57,961 nucleotides of DNA from positions 1 to 57,961 of the forward strand of contig JBLHKW010000005.1 of assembly GCA_047618565.1 (NCBI GenBank), written 5' to 3'. The stretch's first letter is position 1. Each line of letters opens with the position of its first letter. This DNA comes from JBLHKW01 sp047618565 (GTDB lineage: Bacteria > Planctomycetota > UBA1135 > GCA-002686595). Positions 8,200 to 17,034 of the stretch are shown piece by piece. Position numbers and translations under genes: made by a program. Under the pieces are notes generated by a model. It did not search any database and had not been told where the DNA came from. It worked only from the letters and a program-made list of their open reading frames with translations.

Positions 8200-9630
8200 C
8201 TACTCGGTCCAGTCCTTGGGAAGCCGCTGGATCACGACCTCGCCCTCGGAAAGCAGGAGCACTCCGATCAGGCGGCCGTCGACCCGTGCGACGACGCTCG
8301 CACCGTGCCACGGTTCGTCGAGCGCAAGCGCGCCGTCCACCTTCCAGCCCTCGGCGGTGATGGTCATGCGGCTGGCGGCGAGGGCCATGGGCAGGGCCGG
8401 GTCCCCAACGATCAGGCAGTCCTCGGCGGCTTCGGCGAAGCGCATGCGCTCTTTGGGCCAGATGCTGCCGGCCTCCAGCGTGACGGGAACGTGCGCCAGG
8501 CGCCCACGTTGACCGGTTGCCAGGGGCGCCATGGGTAGTTTCTGGCCCGCGACCTTGAGCTGCACACTGTCGTCGGTGGCGGACTCCTCGGGGAAGAGCA
8601 AGTTGGCGGGCGCGAGCAGTCCGCCCTCGGTGCCCAGCACCCAGCCCGGGCGGCTCTTGCTACGGCCGAGCAGGCCCGTCGTGTGCCAGGCGAGGCTTGC
8701 CCGCTGTAGCTCCGGCAGCGGTGCGTCGGACGGCAGCAGATCGTTTCCGATCGGCAGCGCCGGCGTCCACTCCTTCCAGCCTTCCGGTGCATCACCGTTG
8801 AGGGTGAAGCGCTGGCCGGTGCTGACGACCGGTCCCGGGAGGGTCGGCGTGGCGAGCGCGATCCCGCCCACGAGCAGCGACCGCAGGGACTGGATATCGA
8901 TGTGCAGGCCGCCCATCAGGGCCAGGTCCACCTCGATCCCGCCCGTTTCCCAGAAGACCGTGTTCTCGCGGATCAACTGTGCGTAGGCAGAGCGCACATA
9001 GGCCCGGCACTCGACTGCGGTGGCGTCGCTCGATAGCGCGACCGAGAGCAGCGTGCCCACCCGGATCTGTCGGTAGGTGAGTGGTGCGCCCGCGGCGAGG
9101 CTGAAGCGCGACGGCGCGGCCAGCAGGATCTCCACGCCGCCCGCTTCGACGGGTTCGTCGATGGGCGGCTCCTCTAGAGCGACGAAATCCGCGTGCGGCT
9201 CGGCCCCGGTTGGGCCGGGCAAGACTGCCAGGTAGTGGGCTCCGATCACGGTCTCCAGGCCCTGCACGCTGTCGAAGGAGAGCTGCGGACGCACGACCCA
9301 GAAGCGGCTACCGGCGCGCGCGATCGGCTCCGCTCCGGGACTCAGGCGTACGCCGAGAACCACCTCGGAGAGGTCCGGTGAGAGTTCGATGCGCTCGATG
9401 GTTCCGGTGCTGATTCCGCGGTAGCGAAGCGGGTCGCCGGCCTTCAGGCCGTGGCCTTCCGCCGCGTGAACGGAGATGAGTGTACCGCGCGTGGCCAGGC
9501 TGCGGTACGTCAGGAACAGGACGAAGGCGCTCGCAAGTACCGGCAACATCCACGCGAACGAGCGCTGCGGGATCGTGTCGATCGTCGCGCTCGGGAGGTC
9601 GGACTGGCTTTCGTGGGGGGAGGTTTCCAT
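8200..9630 (-). CDS. pqiB: MCE-domain (PqiB-like) protein
   Basis: A 476-residue protein with one N-terminal transmembrane helix (about 26-44) and two MCE/MlaD domains (about 50-140 and 165-265; YRGISTGTIERIELSPD and YRQIRVGTLLSVALS mark the domain starts). E. coli PqiB has three MCE domains and about 546 residues. Here the last ~200 residues look different and end with DEPWHGASVVARVDGRLIG, which faintly resembles the end of a trypsin-like domain without a clear catalytic Ser. PqiB proteins form periplasm-spanning lipid-transfer tubes. It follows pqiA by 22 bp. Confidence 0.75.
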   Translation of the reverse strand: METSPHESQSDLPSATIDTIPQRSFAWMLPVLASAFVLFLTYRSLATRGTLISVHAAEGHGLKAGDPLRYRGISTGTIERIELSPDLSEVVLGVRLSPGAEPIARAGSRFWVVRPQLSFDSVQGLETVIGAHYLAVLPGPTGAEPHADFVALEEPPIDEPVEAGGVEILLAAPSRFSLAAGAPLTYRQIRVGTLLSVALSSDATAVECRAYVRSAYAQLIRENTVFWETGGIEVDLALMGGLHIDIQSLRSLLVGGIALATPTLPGPVVSTGQRFTLNGDAPEGWKEWTPALPIGNDLLPSDAPLPELQRASLAWHTTGLLGRSKSRPGWVLGTEGGLLAPANLLFPEESATDDSVQLKVAGQKLPMAPLATGQRGRLAHVPVTLEAGSIWPKERMRFAEAAEDCLIVGDPALPMALAASRMTITAEGWKVDGALALDEPWHGASVVARVDGRLIGVLLLSEGEVVIQRLPKDWTE

Positions 9631-9652
9631 CAGGATCGAAGGGTGGACAGCA

Positions 9653-10294
9653 TTATCTGGCGTCGTCGTCCCACACGGCGTGTGGGTGGAACGCGCTCGT
9701 GGCGACCAGGCTGAGCAGGACGCAGAGGGTGAAGGCGAGTGCGGCCGGACCGACGGTGACCTCGACCAGGTCCCCGACCTTGATCCAGGCCACCAGCAGG
9801 GCGATGAGCAGAACGTCGAGCATGCCCCATCGTCCGGCCCACTCGATGAGGTGGTAGGTCGAGGCCTTGTGGTGTCGACTGAGCCAGGAGCGGCGGCTGG
9901 TGATGAGCAGCAATCCCACGAGCTTGAACAGCGGGATCACGATCGAGCAGAGCAGCACCACGAGCCCGACGGCGATCTCACCCCCGGCGAGCAGCTCGAT
10001 GCCACCCGTCCAGATACTCGCATCGTGCGCATGCCCGAAGCGCTCGATGGTCATGATCGGCAGGCTGATGGCCAGCGGGAAGATCAGCAGCGAGGCCAGC
10101 GCGGCCGAAGCGCACAGGCGGTTGGAATTACGCTGGCGCCCCGGGTGTACAAGGGTCGATCCGCAGCGCGAGCAGCGGGCGAGTTGCTTTGGAGCCAGCG
10201 CAGGAATCTTCTGCACCAGGCCGCAGCAGCTGCAGGCCTTGAGGGTCGGTGAGGGAGCCACTTGGAGAAGGCTACGCCGGACCTGCCCCGGCAT
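9653..10294 (-). CDS. pqiA: PqiA-like inner-membrane protein
   Basis: About 213 residues from ATG 10294, chosen because the longer frame (to 10393) would overlap the phosphorylase end and add a poor tail. Two CxxC pairs form a zinc-ribbon-like N terminus (residues 21-24 and 41-44), as in PqiA. Four transmembrane helices follow. It carries one PqiA domain, half of the duplicated E. coli protein. PqiA is the membrane partner of PqiB in lipid trafficking across the envelope. It lies 46 bp after the glycogen operon on the same strand. Confidence 0.8.
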   Translation of the reverse strand: MPGQVRRSLLQVAPSPTLKACSCCGLVQKIPALAPKQLARCSRCGSTLVHPGRQRNSNRLCASAALASLLIFPLAISLPIMTIERFGHAHDASIWTGGIELLAGGEIAVGLVVLLCSIVIPLFKLVGLLLITSRRSWLSRHHKASTYHLIEWAGRWGMLDVLLIALLVAWIKVGDLVEVTVGPAALAFTLCVLLSLVATSAFHPHAVWDDDAR

Positions 10295-10340
10295 TCCAGG
10301 TCGAATTTCGAGCCAGGAGCCACCACGGCCGCCGGCGCGC

Positions 10341-13300
10341 TCAGACCCAGCGCACGAGATCGCGCAGGGAGTCCGCCGGATCACCCGCTGCACGGGCGCG
10401 AATGCGGATTCCGTAGGCGTATTCGCCAGAGCGTGCCACGACCTGGGTGGCCGCGAAACGTGCCGGGCCGCCGCCCCCCACGGGGGCCGGGTCGAGGCGG
10501 GCGATCAGGGGGCGGTGCAGGTCGCGCTCCCCGTTGCGGTGGCCGAGCACGAGCTCCACGACCACATCGCTCGGCGCGAGTCCGGGCAGATCCAGCTCGA
10601 CCTCCACATCGATCGAGTCCCCCACGCGCAGCCTGGACAGGTCCGCGATGTTGGCCGTCAGGACGCGGATGTTCTCGAAGGCCTTGCGCAGCCTGCGCTT
10701 GTCCCGGGCCAGTGAGCGCGCGCTGGCCCAGCGTCCGAGCGGCAGACCGCGCGCCGCTTCGGCCAGGGGCCCGTACGCCTCGCGCCCGTACTCCTCGACC
10801 ATGCGGTCGGTGTTGAAGACGGTCGGGACCGTGGCCAGGCAATGCTCGACGCGCTCGAGCCACTCGCTGGGCTGGCCCTCGCCATCGCGATCGTGGAACA
10901 GGGGGGCGAGTTCGTCCTCGAGCAAGGAGTACAGGCTGGCGCTGTCCAGCTGATCCTGTTGCGTCTGGTCGCGGTACTCGCGCCCGTTACCGATACGCCA
11001 GCCGTTCTTGCCGTCGAAGGCCTCGGGCCACCAGCCGTCGCCGATCGAGAGGTTCAATCCGCCGTTGGCCGCAGCTTTCATGCCCGAGGTGCCGCTCGCC
11101 TCCTGCATGCGAGTCGGGTTGTTGAGCCAGACGTCCACGCCGCTGACGAGCAGTCGGCCGAGGTCGATCTCGTAGTTCTCGAGGAAGAAGATGCGCCCGG
11201 CGAAGTCGTCGTTGCGCGTGTCCCGGAAGATTTCGCCCAGGATGTCCTTCCCCATCTGGTCGCGCGGGTGTGCCTTGCCGGCGAGGACCAGGCGCACGGG
11301 CCGGTCCGTGCTATCGAGCAGGGCGCGCAGGCGCTCGCGGTCCTGGAAGATCAGGTGCGCGCGCTTGTAGGGAGCGAAGCGGCGTGCAAACCCGATCCAG
11401 AGAGCGTCCTGCTCGACACCGCTCAGCATGCGCGTGAGCAGCAACGGGTTGTCGTGCCGTTCCACGAACGTCTTGCGAAGCGACGAGCGGATGGCGTCCA
11501 GCAGCTGTGCCTTGGCCGCGCAGCGCTCCCTCCACAGGGAGCGCCGATCGATCGCCTTGCCAGCCTTCTTGAAACAGGCATCGAAATGTGTCGCGCGCAG
11601 GGTCGATCCTTTGGCCCCGAGCACCCCGGCGATTCCCGGTGCGACCCATGAGGCCAGGTGGATGCCGTTGGTGATCGAGTGGACCGGTATCTCGCTCTCG
11701 AGCAGGCTCGGCCACACATCGCCCAGCAGCTGGCGCGACGCGATACCGTGCAGCTTGCTGACGCCATTCACGCGCGAGGCAAAGTGGATCGCCAGGTGCG
11801 TCATGTTGAAGTCGTCGCTCGTACCGCCCAACCGGCCGAGGGCGAAGAACTTATCCCAGGGCAGCCCGACCCAGTCCGCGGTGCGCGGGAAGTAGCGACG
11901 CAGGAGGTCCTCGCCGAAGCGGTCGTGGCCCGCGGGCACGGGCGTGTGGGTAGTGAAGCAGGTCGTTGCGCGGACCACCTCGCGCGCTTCATCGAAGGTG
12001 AGGCCCTCGTTCCGTACCAGGTGGCCCAGGCGTTCGAGGGACGAGAAGGCCGCGTGCCCCTCGTTCATGTGATAGGCACCGGGCTCGATCCCGAGCCGGC
12101 GCAGCAGCCGCACTCCGCCGCGTCCGAGCACGATCTCCTGCTGGACCCGCGCCTCGGTGTCGCCGCCGTAGAGGCTGCGCGTGATCCCGCGGTCCTCTTC
12201 TCGGTTCTCCGGAACGTCGCTATCGAGCAGGTAGAGCTGCGTGCGCCCGACCATGGCCTTCCAGGCGTGCAGTCGCAGTTCGCGGCCTGGGAGCTGCAGG
12301 CACACCTGGACGCGTTCGCCGGAAGCTTCGCGCACGGCCTCGAGGGCCAGCACGCAGGGATCGTTGATGAAGTCCGCTGCGATCTGCTCGCCATCCGCTG
12401 TCATGCGCTGGCGCATGTAGCCCTGGCGATAGAAGAGCCCGATTCCGATCAGGGGCATGCCCACATCGCTGGCCGACTTCAGGTGGTCACCCGCCAGGAT
12501 CCCGAGCCCGCCGCTATAAATAGGAAGCGACTCGTGGACTCCAAACTCCGCGCAGAAGTATGCCACGGGGTGGGCGCGCTCGACCGCGGGCGTACCCTCG
12601 GCTGTCCAGGTCGCAGGGGCGTCCTGCATGTAAGTGTCGAAGCGCTGGATCACGCTCTGGAGACGCGCCAGGTACTGCTTGTCCTGCGCTCCACGCTCCA
12701 GGTCCTCCGGAAAGATGCGTGCCAGGAAGGCGACCGGGTTCCGGCGCGACGAGGCCCAGGACTCGGGCGAGAGGTCGCTGAACAGCGCCTGGGCATCCGG
12801 GTTCCAGCACCACCAGAAGTTGCGTGCCAGGCGCTGCAGACCCTCGAGTTCGGGCGGCAGGGTGGCCGCGACCTCGAAGCTGGTGAGGCGCGGCTCGCGC
12901 CCCTCACGGCTCGGCTCCACGTGATGCGGGCGCTGGCCGCGGCGCGAGGCAGCCTGGCCGCTCTCGATGCGCTGCGCCACCGCGTCCCGGGCCGCGTCGT
13001 ACGCGGCCTGGTAGTTGGCGATCAGTCCCGACCAGGACGTCAGGTTGGCGGTCTCACGGCAGGCCTGCGCTAGTGGCTCGTGCGCGGGCCGATCGACCTG
13101 GAAGCTCTCGATCAGGTTCGTCAGATCCAGCAGGGTGGTCGAGTAATCCCTGTGGACGCGCGGCAGCACGCTCAAGCCGCTCTCGGGGCCGAGATCCTGG
13201 GCCAGGGCCCAGCGCCCGAATCCCGCGTAATCCGTCGTGATCGTCGGAACGCCGACCGCGAGACTCTCCTGGGGCGTGTAACCCCAGGGCTCGTAGAACG

Positions 13301-14585
13301 ACGGGAAGCAGGTCAGGTCCATGCACGCCAGCACGGCCTCGTACGGGCAATCGAGGAAGCCGTCTCCCGGAGCGAGGTAGATCGGCACCTGCATGACCTT
13401 GACCCGCGAGCCGTGTGCGTTGTCGAGTGCCAGGCGCTCGCACGCCTGGAGCACGGGATCGTCATCGGGACTCTGGAGACTGTGGGTGGAGATCCCGAGG
13501 GGCGTATCGCTCGCCGCCCCGTCCGAATCGATGCGCGCAGCGTACTCGTCGCGCAGGCCCGAGTGCCCGGCCGGAACCAGGACGAACAGCACCAGGGGTT
13601 TGCCCTCGCGCTGGTTGATCTGCCCCATCGCGTCCAGCAGCAGATCGATACCCTTGTTGTGGAACTCGTAGCGGCCCGAGACGCACAGGAAATCCGCGCC
13701 GTCGACGGACTCCCCGAGGAAGCGTTCCGCCAGGGAGGCCAGCCGAGCGCGCGTCGGGGCTCGATCGTGCCCGGCCGTCAGCTCGTCGACGACGCCCAGA
13801 TCGATGCCGTTCGGCAGCAGGGGCTCGGCCTGGCGTCCGTGCAGGAGCAGGGCCTCCTTGGCGGTGATCTCGCTGACCGTCGTGAAGACATCCGCCGACT
13901 GGACCAGCTTGCCCTCGAGCGAGTGCTTGGCCACGACGCCGTTGGCCTCCGCCAGGCCGGCGGGCGTCTCGTCCCCGAGTCCGTCGTCGGGGGTGTTGCC
14001 CTGGGAGGAGAGCGAACGCCCGAGCATTGTGGCGTGGGTCGTGAAGACCGTGCCGATCGGATTGGCGTGGGTCTTCAGGTACAGCAGTCCGGCGCCCGTC
14101 ATCCACTCATGGAAGTGTGCGATCGTACGGCTGTGACGCGGAAGCAGCCGCTGGTTCCACCACTGCTCGATCACCATTCCGGCCGCGTAGCCGAAGAGCA
14201 CGGGCTCAATGTAGTCCCAGTCGCCGGAGATCGAGTCCACGGAAAATTCTTCCCAGAGCTCGGCGAAGATGTCGTCCTTGCGCTCATAGAGGGCGGAGAA
14301 CTCGATCAGGAGCGTGAGCGGTCTGCCCGGGATACGCCAGCGCCCGACGCGCACCGGGAGGCCCAGCTCGCGGCAGGACTCGGTAAAGTCGTCAAATCCC
14401 GACTCCTCATCGAACGGCGCCAGCTGGGCATCGTCATCGGACGGCAACCAGGGCCCAACGGTGACGTAGTCGTCCCCCATCTGCTCGACCAGGGTGCGGG
14501 CCTTGCTCGAGAGCACCGTGTGGATGCCCCCTACCTTGTTGCAGACTTCCCAACTGACCTCGAATAGCGACTGACTCTTGCTCAA
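10341..14585 (-). CDS. Fused GT3 glycogen synthase - GT35 alpha-glucan phosphorylase
   Basis: A 1414-residue bifunctional protein from TTG 14585 (TTGA overlap with the GH57 stop). Residues 1 to ~550 are a eukaryotic-type GT3 glycogen synthase: CNKVGGIHTV carries the sugar-nucleotide loop at 17-20, HFHEWMTGAG lies near 155, and FYEPWGYTPQE near 428 contains the conserved Glu pair. Residues ~565-1414 are a short-form GT35 phosphorylase: AEFGVHESLPIYSGGLG is in its N-terminal part, and EASGTSGMKAAANGG holds the PLP-binding Lys near 1169. One chain thus joins a chain-building and a phosphorolytic activity. No stop or frameshift separates the halves. Confidence 0.9.
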   Translation of the reverse strand: MSKSQSLFEVSWEVCNKVGGIHTVLSSKARTLVEQMGDDYVTVGPWLPSDDDAQLAPFDEESGFDDFTESCRELGLPVRVGRWRIPGRPLTLLIEFSALYERKDDIFAELWEEFSVDSISGDWDYIEPVLFGYAAGMVIEQWWNQRLLPRHSRTIAHFHEWMTGAGLLYLKTHANPIGTVFTTHATMLGRSLSSQGNTPDDGLGDETPAGLAEANGVVAKHSLEGKLVQSADVFTTVSEITAKEALLLHGRQAEPLLPNGIDLGVVDELTAGHDRAPTRARLASLAERFLGESVDGADFLCVSGRYEFHNKGIDLLLDAMGQINQREGKPLVLFVLVPAGHSGLRDEYAARIDSDGAASDTPLGISTHSLQSPDDDPVLQACERLALDNAHGSRVKVMQVPIYLAPGDGFLDCPYEAVLACMDLTCFPSFYEPWGYTPQESLAVGVPTITTDYAGFGRWALAQDLGPESGLSVLPRVHRDYSTTLLDLTNLIESFQVDRPAHEPLAQACRETANLTSWSGLIANYQAAYDAARDAVAQRIESGQAASRRGQRPHHVEPSREGREPRLTSFEVAATLPPELEGLQRLARNFWWCWNPDAQALFSDLSPESWASSRRNPVAFLARIFPEDLERGAQDKQYLARLQSVIQRFDTYMQDAPATWTAEGTPAVERAHPVAYFCAEFGVHESLPIYSGGLGILAGDHLKSASDVGMPLIGIGLFYRQGYMRQRMTADGEQIAADFINDPCVLALEAVREASGERVQVCLQLPGRELRLHAWKAMVGRTQLYLLDSDVPENREEDRGITRSLYGGDTEARVQQEIVLGRGGVRLLRRLGIEPGAYHMNEGHAAFSSLERLGHLVRNEGLTFDEAREVVRATTCFTTHTPVPAGHDRFGEDLLRRYFPRTADWVGLPWDKFFALGRLGGTSDDFNMTHLAIHFASRVNGVSKLHGIASRQLLGDVWPSLLESEIPVHSITNGIHLASWVAPGIAGVLGAKGSTLRATHFDACFKKAGKAIDRRSLWRERCAAKAQLLDAIRSSLRKTFVERHDNPLLLTRMLSGVEQDALWIGFARRFAPYKRAHLIFQDRERLRALLDSTDRPVRLVLAGKAHPRDQMGKDILGEIFRDTRNDDFAGRIFFLENYEIDLGRLLVSGVDVWLNNPTRMQEASGTSGMKAAANGGLNLSIGDGWWPEAFDGKNGWRIGNGREYRDQTQQDQLDSASLYSLLEDELAPLFHDRDGEGQPSEWLERVEHCLATVPTVFNTDRMVEEYGREAYGPLAEAARGLPLGRWASARSLARDKRRLRKAFENIRVLTANIADLSRLRVGDSIDVEVELDLPGLAPSDVVVELVLGHRNGERDLHRPLIARLDPAPVGGGGPARFAATQVVARSGEYAYGIRIRARAAGDPADSLRDLVRWV

Positions 14586-15829
14586 CGTACTTCCCCTGGA
14601 GAACTGGATATCGTGGCCCTATCGACACGTAGCGACAGGTCGTCGAGTACATTCATGAAGATGATGAACGCATCGTAGGGACTGGCGAACGGACTGAAAT
14701 ATTCGTGCACCTCGGCGTCCGAATGGTGCTTGGTCGCCATGTAGTAGACGTGGTCGGAGGTGGTTAACCTGCGCCATTCCGCTAGCAGGAGCGTGCCGGC
14801 CGGGCCCTCCTCGGCCGCGCGCCGCACCTTGGGCCCGAGTTCGTACAGGGCGCGGTGGGCCTCGCGCTGCATCGGGTTGCCCAGCCAGGCGGAGATGTCG
14901 CGCTCCATGTCCGCCCATGAGACCGGGCGCTGGACATCCAGGTCCCCGACCGGCTCGATGCGCCCGGCGACCTCGGCCGGTGTGCTGAAGTCGAGCCGTG
15001 GGTTCTCGAGGATGTACCCGGGCAGGTGGGCCATGAAGTCCAGGACGCCCGTATCGGCGGGCTGGTGCTCGCCGAACGTCTCGTAGTCCATGAACAGGCC
15101 GATGAAGGGCGCGTCCTCCGCAACCTCGTCCAGCCAGCCGGCGAAGGTGTCCGCCATGAGCGGATAGCCGGCCCACTCCCGGTTGCTGAAGCGGAAGGCG
15201 ATATCGTCGGAATAGACGTACGAGCGCAGCATCAACTTCAGCCGCTCGCAGCCGTGGGCCCTGTAGGCGTAGCTGGGCGAACGCCACTGCAGCAGATGGT
15301 CCGCGCCCTCGCCCAGCAGCTGATCGAAGCCCATCTCCTCGAGGATGCGGGCGATGCGGTTGTCGAAGATGAGCTCGGTGTTCCTGAACGTGGTCGGGCG
15401 GGCACCGAAGAGGGCCTCGATGCGGTCGCGCTGGGCCTTGACCTGGGCGCGGAACTCGGTCTCGTCGATGAGGGCGCTTAGGGAATGGTGCGACGTCTCG
15501 CACAGGAACTCCACGCGCCCGGTCTCGGCCAGCTTGACGAAGCTGGCCAGCGCTTCCGGTGCCCAGTCCTCGAGCTGCTGGAGGACCGTGCCCGAGATGG
15601 AAAAGGAACAGGCGAAGCGGCCGTCGGTCTTCTCGATGGCGTCGAGCAACAGCTGGTTCATCGGCAGGTAGCAGCGTTCCGCAACGCGGCGCACGATGCG
15701 TTCGTTCTCGGCGTCGTCGAAGCGCGCAAAGGGAGCCAGTTCCGCGCTGACCTCATCCGCGCCCGGGAAGGCGGAGTGAGTCAGGCGGTAGGGCTGGTGC
15801 ACCTGGAAATAGAAGACCACCGACGTCAA
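14582..15829 (-). CDS. GH57 alpha-amylase-type enzyme
   Basis: A 415-residue protein from TTG 15829, overlapping the previous stop by TTGA and the next start by TTGA. Family GH57 motifs are present: HQPYRL near residue 11, FRNTELIFDN with the expected nucleophile Glu, and FMDYETFGEHQ with the acid/base Asp. The length matches the shorter GH57 amylases rather than branching enzymes. It probably hydrolyses or rearranges alpha-1,4-glucan in the cytoplasm, as no signal peptide is visible. It sits between a GT4 transferase and the synthase-phosphorylase fusion. Confidence 0.85.
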   Translation of the reverse strand: MTSVVFYFQVHQPYRLTHSAFPGADEVSAELAPFARFDDAENERIVRRVAERCYLPMNQLLLDAIEKTDGRFACSFSISGTVLQQLEDWAPEALASFVKLAETGRVEFLCETSHHSLSALIDETEFRAQVKAQRDRIEALFGARPTTFRNTELIFDNRIARILEEMGFDQLLGEGADHLLQWRSPSYAYRAHGCERLKLMLRSYVYSDDIAFRFSNREWAGYPLMADTFAGWLDEVAEDAPFIGLFMDYETFGEHQPADTGVLDFMAHLPGYILENPRLDFSTPAEVAGRIEPVGDLDVQRPVSWADMERDISAWLGNPMQREAHRALYELGPKVRRAAEEGPAGTLLLAEWRRLTTSDHVYYMATKHHSDAEVHEYFSPFASPYDAFIIFMNVLDDLSLRVDRATISSSPGEVR

Positions 15830-17034
15830 GCCAGGACCTCGTCGTAGACGCGTTGCAGGCGCAGTGCGCTGGCATCCCAGCCCAGGCCACGCAGCTCGGC
15901 GCGACCCGCGATGACCAGTTGCTCGCGCAGTGAAGGAAAGCGCAGCACGGCCAGGATCTTGCGTGCCAGGTCGTCCACATCCCAGTGGTCGAACTGGACG
16001 CTGCTCTTCAGGACCTCCGCCGCTCCGCTCTGACGGCACAGGAGTACCGGCACGCCACAGGCGAGGGCTTCCAGGGCAGTCAGGCCGAAGGGTTCGGACA
16101 CGGAGGGCATCACGTAGGCGTCGGATTCAGCGTACATTTGCGGCACGTCAGCAGCCTGCACGAACCCCGTGAAGTGCACCTGCTCCGCGATCCCGAGCTC
16201 CCTGCAGCGAGCCCTGCACGCATCGAGCAGTTCACCCTCCCCGCTCACGAGGAACTCGACCTCCGGCATGCGAGCCAGCACCTTTGCCGCAGCTTCGAGG
16301 AAGTAGAGCGGTCCCTTCTGAGCCGTCAATCGACCCAGGAACAGGACGCGCGGCGGCCGTGCTGTCTGCGCGCCCGCCTGGGCAGCGGCGCCGAAATCGG
16401 CGTCGACCGCATTGTGCACCGTGCGCACGCGGACGGGGTCGACGTCGTAATGATAGGTCAACGCGTCCTGCGCGAAGTCGCTGACGCACACGATGCGGTC
16501 CGCGCCGTCGAAGCCCGCCTGTTCACGCCGTTCGATCTCGGGGTCCGGGTCGAACGGCCGTCGGTCGCGCTCGCTGGAGTGCACGTGGCAGACCAGGGGC
16601 TTGCCCGTGCGCGCCTTGATGCGCAGCCCGGCGGCATAGGTCATCCAGTCGTGCGCATGGATCACGTCGAAGTCCTCGTCCAGGCACAGGTCCGTGACCA
16701 CGTCCGCATAGCGCGCGACCTCGTCGATCAACGTGGCCCCGTAGCCGCCCTTGAAGTCCTGGCGCCGCGAGGGCCCCCGGGCCTGGGCCGCGTGCTGCAG
16801 GTCGTACTCGGCCCGCGTCTGGTACGGGCGCAGGGAGGCGTCGACCGGTGTGGCCGAGCGGTCGCATGCACGCACCTCGGCCGCGCCCGCGTCCTCGTCT
16901 CCAAGGGCGTGGGGCAACAGGAACAGCACCTCGGTTCCCTGTTGCGTCAAGCTGCGCGCCAGGCGGCTGCAGGCGAGCCCCATGCCCCCCGTCAGATGCG
17001 GAGACAGTTCCCATCCCAGCATGAGGACCTTCAA
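15826..17034 (-). CDS. GT4-family glycosyltransferase of the glycogen operon
   Basis: A 402-residue protein from TTG 17034 (TTGA overlap with the debranching-enzyme stop). GT-B features are visible: an N-terminal Gly-rich loop (ELSPHLTGGMG), HAHDWMTYAAG, the linker GRLTAQKGP, and the C-terminal nucleotide-sugar site SVSEPFGLTALEALACGVP with the E-x7-E pair. Archaeal-type glycogen synthases and related alpha-glucan transferases belong here. The operon predicts an alpha-glucan substrate, but donor and linkage cannot be read from sequence alone. Confidence 0.85.
   Translation of the reverse strand: MKVLMLGWELSPHLTGGMGLACSRLARSLTQQGTEVLFLLPHALGDEDAGAAEVRACDRSATPVDASLRPYQTRAEYDLQHAAQARGPSRRQDFKGGYGATLIDEVARYADVVTDLCLDEDFDVIHAHDWMTYAAGLRIKARTGKPLVCHVHSSERDRRPFDPDPEIERREQAGFDGADRIVCVSDFAQDALTYHYDVDPVRVRTVHNAVDADFGAAAQAGAQTARPPRVLFLGRLTAQKGPLYFLEAAAKVLARMPEVEFLVSGEGELLDACRARCRELGIAEQVHFTGFVQAADVPQMYAESDAYVMPSVSEPFGLTALEALACGVPVLLCRQSGAAEVLKSSVQFDHWDVDDLARKILAVLRFPSLREQLVIAGRAELRGLGWDASALRLQRVYDEVLA

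Noticed and set aside
13080..14567. 495-codon plus-strand ORF opposite the GT3-GT35 gene
   Set aside because: It lies wholly antisense to a well-supported enzyme gene, has no recognisable motifs, and results from GC-rich codon bias.
10341..14585. Two adjacent genes (synthase and phosphorylase) instead of a fusion
   Set aside because: No stop, frameshift or start signal separates the halves; the linker near residues 550-570 is in frame.
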